A stretch of DNA of 10,309 bases, from the NCBI GenBank assembly GCA_016183225.1, contig JACPEZ010000023.1, positions 1 through 10,309 of the forward strand, read 5' to 3'. This DNA comes from Candidatus Daviesbacteria bacterium. Its GTDB lineage: Bacteria > Patescibacteriota > Microgenomatia > Daviesbacterales > UBA10151. Under the pieces are notes generated by a model. The model was not told the origin of the DNA and made no database searches. It saw nothing but the letters and a program-made list of their open reading frames with translations. Made by a program: the position numbers and the translations under genes. Shown piece after piece: positions 6,369 through 10,309 of this stretch (its first letter is position 1; each line of letters starts with the position of its first letter).

Positions 6369-6898
6369 TTCGAAACCAATTTTAGCACATGGCAAATGGC
6401 AATGGCCAAAGCATCTGTGGCATCATCCAGATGCCCCCCTTTCCAGTTCACTTTAAGCTTTCTCCTTTTTCTACCGTCAGTACCCAAAAATTTTCTCACC
6501 CCCTCGTGAACCTGATTTTTATCAGCTCTCCCCGATCCTGCCACCATCAGTTTAACCTGCAAACCGGTATAATCCTGAAATGGAACCCGATGCTGGGCTG
6601 CTGTCAGCATGATCACTCCCCTGGCCTGGCCCACCATGATGGCAGTTCTGGTATTGGCCCCAAAAAAGAGCATTTCACAAACCATCTGATCCGGCTGATA
6701 TTTTTCTACAACAGAAGTAAGCTCTAGGTGTATCATGTTCAGACGGTCCTGCATTAATTTCTCTTTTGGGGTACTGATATTTCCGTAAGCCACCAGCTCA
6801 ATATCATACTTAAATTCCCTGCCCAAAATATCATCGGGTATTTTTATAACTCCGTATCCTGTTGTAGCTGTCCCGGGATCAATGCCAAGTATAATCAT
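6365..6898 (-). CDS. ruvC: Crossover junction endodeoxyribonuclease RuvC
   Basis: 177 residues, close to the 173 of the E. coli enzyme. RuvC is a dimeric RNase-H-fold nuclease that resolves Holliday junctions with RuvAB. The four acidic catalytic residues are visible: D7 (GIDPGTATTGYG), E75 (VCEMLFFG), and D159 and D162 in HLDDATDALAIA. The junction-contacting loop FFGANTRTAIMVGQARG is typical. ruvA and ruvB are not in the window. In many bacteria yebC lies just upstream of ruvC, and it does here too, but a ~290-base insertion with a broken gene now separates them. The region just before the ATG is the inner inverted repeat of that insertion, with no Shine-Dalgarno sequence, so ruvC expression may depend on it. 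The stop overlaps the next gene by ATGA. Confidence 0.95.
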   Translation of the reverse strand: MIILGIDPGTATTGYGVIKIPDDILGREFKYDIELVAYGNISTPKEKLMQDRLNMIHLELTSVVEKYQPDQMVCEMLFFGANTRTAIMVGQARGVIMLTAAQHRVPFQDYTGLQVKLMVAGSGRADKNQVHEGVRKFLGTDGRKRRKLKVNWKGGHLDDATDALAIAICHVLKLVSK

Positions 6899-6899
6899 A

Positions 6900-6914
6900 G
6901 ATAATTAGATAATC
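6900..6914. repeat. 15-bp inverted repeat, ruvC-side copy
   Basis: GATAATTAGATAATC, the perfect inverse of 7192-7206. It begins one base upstream of the ruvC ATG and flanks the broken four-helix-bundle gene. Confidence 0.75.
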
Positions 6915-6924
6915 TGATAATCGG

Positions 6925-7175
6925 TTAATTTGTTTTTCGAACAGCTTTTATAAAACTGTTTATACTCCTAATTAAGTTAATATACTCCTCATTTATCCTA
7001 TGAAAAGTTTCTTTGTCAATAAAATTAAGATCAAATGCCGACATTAAAAGACTTCTCACTTCTTCTGCCGAACCTCGAGCATTATATAAAAAATGGATCG
7101 TTTCTGCATCGTGATATCTACCATCAATTGCTCGCCTATTTGCCAGATCTTAAGATCGTTAAAACTTTGTGGCAT
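6925..7175 (-). pseudogene. Broken four-helix-bundle protein gene (S23/23S rRNA IVP family)
   Basis: Two frames carry parts of one family. From the ATG at 7175, MPQSFNDLKIWQIGEQLMVD matches the family's opening (DLKVWQ-type motif), and that frame stops near 7056. In a second frame, from about 7128 to the stop at 6925, the rest appears: GRYHDAETIHFLYNARGSAE, then a helix ending in INSFIKAVRKTN, which matches the ARGSxEE helix and final helix. The middle, including the usual helix 2 and the SIPANIAEG motif, is missing, so the gene has both a frameshift and an internal deletion. Family members are about 110-130 residues, first noted in intervening sequences of 23S rRNA; their function is unclear. 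The 15-bp inverted repeats flanking it suggest it arrived as a unit. Confidence 0.75.
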
Positions 7176-7191
7176 ATATTTTATTTATGCT

Positions 7192-7206
7192 GATTATCTA
7201 ATTATC
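7192..7206. repeat. 15-bp inverted repeat, yebC-side copy
   Basis: GATTATCTAATTATC, the perfect inverse complement of 6900-6914. It begins a few bases past the yebC stop codon at 7210. Confidence 0.75.
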
Positions 7207-7209
7207 CAA

Positions 7210-7980
7210 TCATCCGATCAGCTTCTCATCTATATCAAAATTCGCGTACACTTTTTGGATATCATCCATTTCTTCCAACTTCCCTGCAAATTCTATCACC
7301 TTTTTAGTAAGTTCCGGATCATCAATTTTTTGTAAAATATTGGGTTTCATGATTATTTCTGCTGATTCTACCCCAAATCCTGCTTGAGTAATTTTTGTAC
7401 TCATAGTATTTAATTCCGGGCTTTGTACATATACTAAATACCCTTGCTTTTCTTGAGCGTCAGCGAAATCCTGAGCGAAGTCGAAGGACTCCACATCTTC
7501 TGCCCCCAAATCAATCAAAGTCAATATGTCCTCTTCTTTTTCCTTTTTACTTTTTACTTTTATTGCCCCTTTCTTATCAAACATATACGCCGTACTTCCC
7601 GATCCGCCTAAACTCCCGCCAGATCTTTCAAAAAGATTTTTCACTTCCTGTAGAGTTCTTAATTTATTATCAGTAATTCCCTCCAGATAAAAAGCCACTT
7701 TGCCCGGCCCAAATCCTTCATATGTAACTTCTTCAAGAGCTTCTTTACCCACACCAAGACCCCGATCTATCGCCCTTTGAATATTATCCTTGGGCATATT
7801 TAAAGATTTTGCTTCTTCCAAAACAGTACGAAGCCTTGGATTAGCGCCCGGATCACCAGAACCTCCGGCTTTTACAGCAATGGTAATAACATTGGCCAGC
7901 TTGGTAAAAGCCTGCCCCCGCTTTATATCGGCAGTCCCCTTTTGCCTCTTGATAGTTGACCACTTGGAATGCCCGCTCAT
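7210..7980 (-). CDS. yebC: YebC/PmpR/TACO1 family protein
   Basis: 256 residues. The family signature is clear at the start (MSGHSKWSTIKRQKGTADIK), followed by NPRLRTVLEEAKSLNMPKDN, the YEGFGPG motif, and the FERSGGSLGGSGSTAYMF segment. YebC proteins were described as transcriptional regulators (PmpR); more recent work ties the family, including mitochondrial TACO1, to translation of proline-rich stretches. The protein is slightly longer than usual: residues about 164-179 (ESFDFAQDFADAQEKQG region) are extra, encoded by a palindromic repeat inserted in frame, and a Lys-rich run at about 141-150 coincides with an AAAGT-type repeat. The ATG overlaps the stop of the hydrolase-like gene as ATGA. 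A TGATACAAT extended -10-like motif lies just upstream. Confidence 0.95.
   Translation of the reverse strand: MSGHSKWSTIKRQKGTADIKRGQAFTKLANVITIAVKAGGSGDPGANPRLRTVLEEAKSLNMPKDNIQRAIDRGLGVGKEALEEVTYEGFGPGKVAFYLEGITDNKLRTLQEVKNLFERSGGSLGGSGSTAYMFDKKGAIKVKSKKEKEEDILTLIDLGAEDVESFDFAQDFADAQEKQGYLVYVQSPELNTMSTKITQAGFGVESAEIIMKPNILQKIDDPELTKKVIEFAGKLEEMDDIQKVYANFDIDEKLIG
7469..7488. repeat. 20-bp palindromic repeat inserted in yebC
   Basis: On the minus strand TCCTTCGACTTCGCTCAGGA: the core CGACTTCGCTCAG is identical to that at 5508-5520, and the outer arms TCCT/AGGA pair as CACT/AGTG do there. It is read in frame as part of ESFDFAQD in YebC. Confidence 0.65.
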
Positions 7981-8546
7981 GGAGTAGATTGTATCATGCG
8001 CCCCCTAATCTCTACCAGAAAATCTAAATCATCAAGGGCGCGAAGGATCTGTCGCGAGTCGCCGAAGATCGTATTTTGCCTTGGTTCAAGGACCATAGCC
8101 GAATCTAATCTATGTCTCCCTCTTTCTATTGCCCCATTTAATGTATCTACTTTTGTACCCATAAAAACAACGCCTCTAAAATAATCGGGATGTTTTAAAG
8201 CAGCCTCTACAACTGCTAAACCTGCTTGCTGCCCGTGAGCAATCACATCAACCGAAGGTTTTAAACCTGTAATGTTAATTACTTCACTGATGATAGCCCC
8301 GGTAAAACGAGGCTGTTGAGTTAATCCTGGAGTACGGGGACAAACAGCTATAGCCATTCTACCCGCTCTTTGCAGTTCCCCTAAAAGCATTGTTGATGCA
8401 TCCGGACTTTTGTCGTGGACTAAAAGTACCGGTATTGAATCAGCAGGAACAGACATTGTTTCTCTAATACTGAACCAGCCCTTGCCAACTGGCTCGCGAA
8501 CAGCAGCTGAAGCCGGTTTTGGATCTCCCTCAACTGTTGTTACCAT
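7977..8546 (-). CDS. Alpha/beta-hydrolase-fold-like protein lacking the nucleophile
   Basis: 189 residues, ATG start. Residues about 36-48 (DSIPVLLVHDKSPD) resemble the strand and oxyanion-hole segment of alpha/beta hydrolases. Residues 99-111 (VDVIAHGQQAGLA) align without gaps to the nucleophile elbow G-H-S-x-G-G, but the Ser is Gly105 and the Gly positions are Gln/Ala. Residues 122-133 (YFRGVVFMGTKV) fit the next strand. No Asp or His acid/base pair is seen, and the protein is shorter than the usual 250-300. It is therefore a non-catalytic relative or a decayed gene. Residues about 160-167 are encoded by a GC-rich repeat (8046-8070), and sequence after that may be non-native. The stop overlaps yebC by ATGA. 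The start is 42 bases from the divergent ABC gene at a suspected junction. Confidence 0.6.
   Translation of the reverse strand: MVTTVEGDPKPASAAVREPVGKGWFSIRETMSVPADSIPVLLVHDKSPDASTMLLGELQRAGRMAIAVCPRTPGLTQQPRFTGAIISEVINITGLKPSVDVIAHGQQAGLAVVEAALKHPDYFRGVVFMGTKVDTLNGAIERGRHRLDSAMVLEPRQNTIFGDSRQILRALDDLDFLVEIRGRMIQSTP
7988..7996 (-). promoter_or_regulatory. Extended -10 motif before yebC
   Basis: TGATACAAT on the minus strand matches an extended -10 element (TGn plus TACAAT). The predicted transcription start falls at or next to the yebC ATG, which would give a leaderless message. No good -35 box is seen. Confidence 0.35.
8046..8070. repeat. GC-rich palindromic segment in the hydrolase-like gene
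   Basis: GATCT and AGATC arms (8046-8050, 8066-8070) enclose a GC-rich core with TCGCGA. It is read in frame near the C-terminus (FGDSRQI). Composition differs from the flanking AT-rich sequence, which suggests an inserted repeat. Confidence 0.35.
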
Positions 8547-8587
8547 ATACCCATAGCTAAAGCAAGAATTTCGGTCCGTTTCGGGCC

Positions 8588-9448
8588 GTGGATAATTTGA
8601 GCTTTTCTTTAAAGGACGGGGAGATTTTGGGCCTTTTGGGACCCAACGGAGCCGGCAAAACCACTACCATCCAGATGCTTTTGGGAGTAATGGAGCCCTC
8701 TTTTGGCGAGATTACCTATTTTGGCAAGCCTTTTTACAAACACCGCAGCGAAATCTTAAAGCAGATTAATTTCTCCTCCACCTATATTGCCCTGCCCTGG
8801 CATTTTACAGTCTGGGAAATTCTGGATGTTTTTGGCCGCCTTTATGAAATCCCCAACAAAAAGGGGCGCATCTTAAAGCTTTTGGAAGAGTTTGAAATCA
8901 GCCATCTTAAAGATAAAAACTTCTTTATGCTCTCGGCCGGAGAAAAAACCCGGCTGATACTGGTTAAATCTTTTCTTAATTACCCCAAAATCATGCTTTT
9001 GGATGAACCGACCGCCAGTTTGGATCCCGACATTTCGGTTAAAGTAAGAGATTTTTTAAAAAAACAGCAAAGGGAGTATCAAGTCAGCATGCTTTTTACC
9101 TCTCATAACATGGCCGAGGTGGAGGAAATGTGCGACCGGGTAATTATTATCCGCCGAGGCCAGATCATTGCCGAGGACACGCCCGAAAATCTGGCCAAAG
9201 AAATCAAAGATTGCCAAATAGAACTGCTGATCAAAAAAGACGCTGCCCGGGCAGATAAATTTTTAACCGGATTGGAGCTGGCTTTTGAAAAAGAACGCCA
9301 TTATTTCCGCATCATGGTTGATGAAAGTAAGGTGGCGGAGCTTTTAACTCTTTTGACCAAAGAAAGCATTGAATATGAGGAAGTTAGCATCAACAAACCC
9401 GATCTGGAAGATTTTTTCTTAAAAGTCATCAAGGAGAAAGCCAAATGA
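8588..9448 (+). CDS. ABC-2 type exporter ATPase, N-terminally truncated
   Basis: 286 residues from the GTG. Visible motifs: Walker A GPNGAGKT (18-25), signature LSAGEK (115-120, a variant of LSGGQ), Walker B IMLLDEP (135-141), D-loop SLDPD (144-148) and H-loop His173. The Q-loop region (INFSSTYIALPW, 60-71) has no Gln at the expected place. A C-terminal extension of ~80 residues is typical of drug/polysaccharide-export ATPases of this group. It should power the permease in the next gene, which overlaps it by ATGA. Family members start ~20-25 residues earlier. In frame upstream, SKNFGPFRAV can be read from 8561, but a TAA at 8558 blocks it and no start codon lies between. As called, it lacks the first strand and the aromatic A-loop residue that stacks on ATP, so activity is uncertain. 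Confidence 0.85.
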   Translation: MDNLSFSLKDGEILGLLGPNGAGKTTTIQMLLGVMEPSFGEITYFGKPFYKHRSEILKQINFSSTYIALPWHFTVWEILDVFGRLYEIPNKKGRILKLLEEFEISHLKDKNFFMLSAGEKTRLILVKSFLNYPKIMLLDEPTASLDPDISVKVRDFLKKQQREYQVSMLFTSHNMAEVEEMCDRVIIIRRGQIIAEDTPENLAKEIKDCQIELLIKKDAARADKFLTGLELAFEKERHYFRIMVDESKVAELLTLLTKESIEYEEVSINKPDLEDFFLKVIKEKAK

Positions 9449-10233
9449 TTAACTTAAACCGCGTTAATGCCATGGTCATACGCTATTTTTTGTATCTGCG
9501 TCACAATCTGGACCGGCTGTCCGACATGTTTTACTGGCCGGCCATGGATATTTTTGTCTGGGGCTTAACCGGTCTTTACATTGCATCCCTGGGCGCAGGC
9601 AGCGGGCAAACTATCTTTGTCATTTTAACCGGAGTGGTTTTCTGGATTGTTATCTGGCGGGCCCAGTATGAAATCAATGTTAATCTCATGTCGGAAATCT
9701 GGGATAAAAATCTGGTTAATATTTTTGCCTCTCCCCTGACTCTTTCGGAGTGGATCGTGTCTTTGCTGCTGGTAGGGCTGATCAAGATGGTTTTGAGCGT
9801 GGCTTTTTCCGCCGTGTTAACCTTTTTTCTCTACGGCTTTAATATTTTTCAGTTTGGGACTTTACTTTTGCCGGCGGTTTTGAGTTTACTTCTGACAGGC
9901 TGGGCAGCCGGGTTTTTGATTGCCGGTTTCCTGATGTATTTTGGACAGAAAATCCAAACCCTGGCCTGGACCGGGGTGGCCATGATTTGGCCTTTTTCCG
10001 CGCTTTATTATTCCGTGTCCATTCTGCCTGATTGGGCCCAGGCCATTGCCCGTTTTGTCCCCCCGTCTTATGTTTTTGAAAACATGAGAGAGGTAATTTT
10101 TACCGGCCAATTTTCCTGGGATAAAATTCTTTTAAGTTTTGCCTTGAATATTTTTTATCTGATCCTGTCTATCTGGTTTTTTGTTTGGATGTTTCACCAA
10201 AGCCGAAAGTTAGGTTTGGGCAGGCTAATTTAA
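9445..10233 (+). CDS. ABC-2 type transporter permease
   Basis: 262 residues with about six membrane segments (roughly 33-49, 55-72, 103-130, 137-162, 172-192 and 227-250). The layout fits ABC-2 permeases: a first pair of helices, an amphipathic coupling stretch (MSEIWDKNLVNIFASPLTLS, the counterpart of the usual E-x-L-LxSPLS motif), and an LPDWAQAIARFVPPSYVFEN motif before the last helix, like the common LPxWxxxIxxxxPxTY sequence. With the ATPase it would form an exporter in the cytoplasmic membrane; the substrate (lipid, drug or glycan) cannot be told from sequence. Its ATG overlaps the ATPase stop as ATGA. It ends ten bases short of the stop of a probable convergent gene. Confidence 0.9.
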   Translation: MINLNRVNAMVIRYFLYLRHNLDRLSDMFYWPAMDIFVWGLTGLYIASLGAGSGQTIFVILTGVVFWIVIWRAQYEINVNLMSEIWDKNLVNIFASPLTLSEWIVSLLLVGLIKMVLSVAFSAVLTFFLYGFNIFQFGTLLLPAVLSLLLTGWAAGFLIAGFLMYFGQKIQTLAWTGVAMIWPFSALYYSVSILPDWAQAIARFVPPSYVFENMREVIFTGQFSWDKILLSFALNIFYLILSIWFFVWMFHQSRKLGLGRLI

Positions 10234-10243
10234 ATTAACCTCT

Positions 10244-10309
10244 TTATTTTCTGCTTTTGGACCGCTCTTTCAGGGTGGGGTAAGAAACTATGGCTATGGC
10301 TAAAAGCAC
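10244..10309 (-). CDS. C-terminal tail of a probable convergent gene (partial)
   Basis: From the window edge 21 codons read on the minus strand to a TAA at 10244: a hydrophobic run (VLLAIAIVSY) followed by a basic end (PTLKERSKSRK). This looks like the last membrane segment and cytoplasmic tail of a membrane protein. The competing reading is a plus-strand start at ATG 10290 (MAMAKS) preceded by GGGTGGGG, which would be a second ABC-2 permease. I favour the minus-strand gene because its amino acid pattern is protein-like, but the evidence is short. Confidence 0.4.
   Translation of the reverse strand: MLLAIAIVSYPTLKERSKSRK

Noticed and set aside
6389..6727. Plus-strand open frame opposite ruvC
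   Set aside because: It is the shadow of ruvC, whose catalytic residues are all present on the minus strand.
10290..10309. Start of a second ABC-2 permease (MAMAKS) on the plus strand
   Set aside because: Only six codons are visible, and the overlapping minus-strand frame reads more like real protein. It is not excluded.

Overview
The window looks like a chromosomal segment from a Patescibacteria/CPR bacterium, most likely of the Microgenomates type. This is an inference. It rests on a dockerin-bearing anchored surface protein beside a probable cohesin partner, tight packing with ATGA stop/start overlaps, weak or absent Shine-Dalgarno sites, a yebC-ruvC-membrane-protein cluster, and many short palindromic and AT-rich repeats, some inside genes. 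TGA is used as a stop, so the code is standard.

Layout. Bases 1-3135 (minus strand) hold a two-gene surface module: a 967-residue membrane-anchored protein with Ig-like regions, a dockerin and a Cys-containing tail. It is followed 24 bases later by the start of a second anchored protein whose first visible residues resemble the opening of a cohesin domain. Bases 3199-4829 (minus) are a mobile-element-like block, visibly more AT-rich: a complete tyrosine recombinase with a strong sigma70-type promoter, an HNH nuclease with an N-terminal HTH immediately downstream, and the orphan C-terminus of a second, different tyrosine recombinase fused out of frame to the end of the HNH gene. Bases 4830-5591 hold no convincing gene. 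They contain the integrase promoter, small hairpins, tandem AT-rich repeats and GC-rich palindromes.

Bases 5592-8546 (minus) form a housekeeping cluster read as: hydrolase-like gene, yebC, ruvC, multi-pass membrane protein. The hydrolase/yebC and ruvC/membrane-protein pairs overlap by ATGA. Between yebC and ruvC sits a broken gene for an S23-type four-helix-bundle protein flanked by 15-bp inverted repeats, which suggests a small insertion. The hydrolase-like protein lacks the nucleophilic serine.

Bases 8588-10233 (plus) encode an ABC-2 type exporter, ATPase then permease, overlapping by ATGA. The ATPase lacks its first ~20 residues. Recognisable ABC sequence continues nine codons upstream of the only possible start and then meets a stop next to the divergent hydrolase gene, so this looks like a rearrangement or assembly junction. 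The last 66 bases carry the tail of a probable convergent minus-strand gene.

The most interesting leads are the cohesin/dockerin pair with an unrecognised Trp-rich domain, the recombinase-HNH-recombinase remnant block, the inverted-repeat-flanked four-helix-bundle remnant, the palindromic repeat family with covarying arms that has entered yebC in frame, and the truncated ABC ATPase at a junction.
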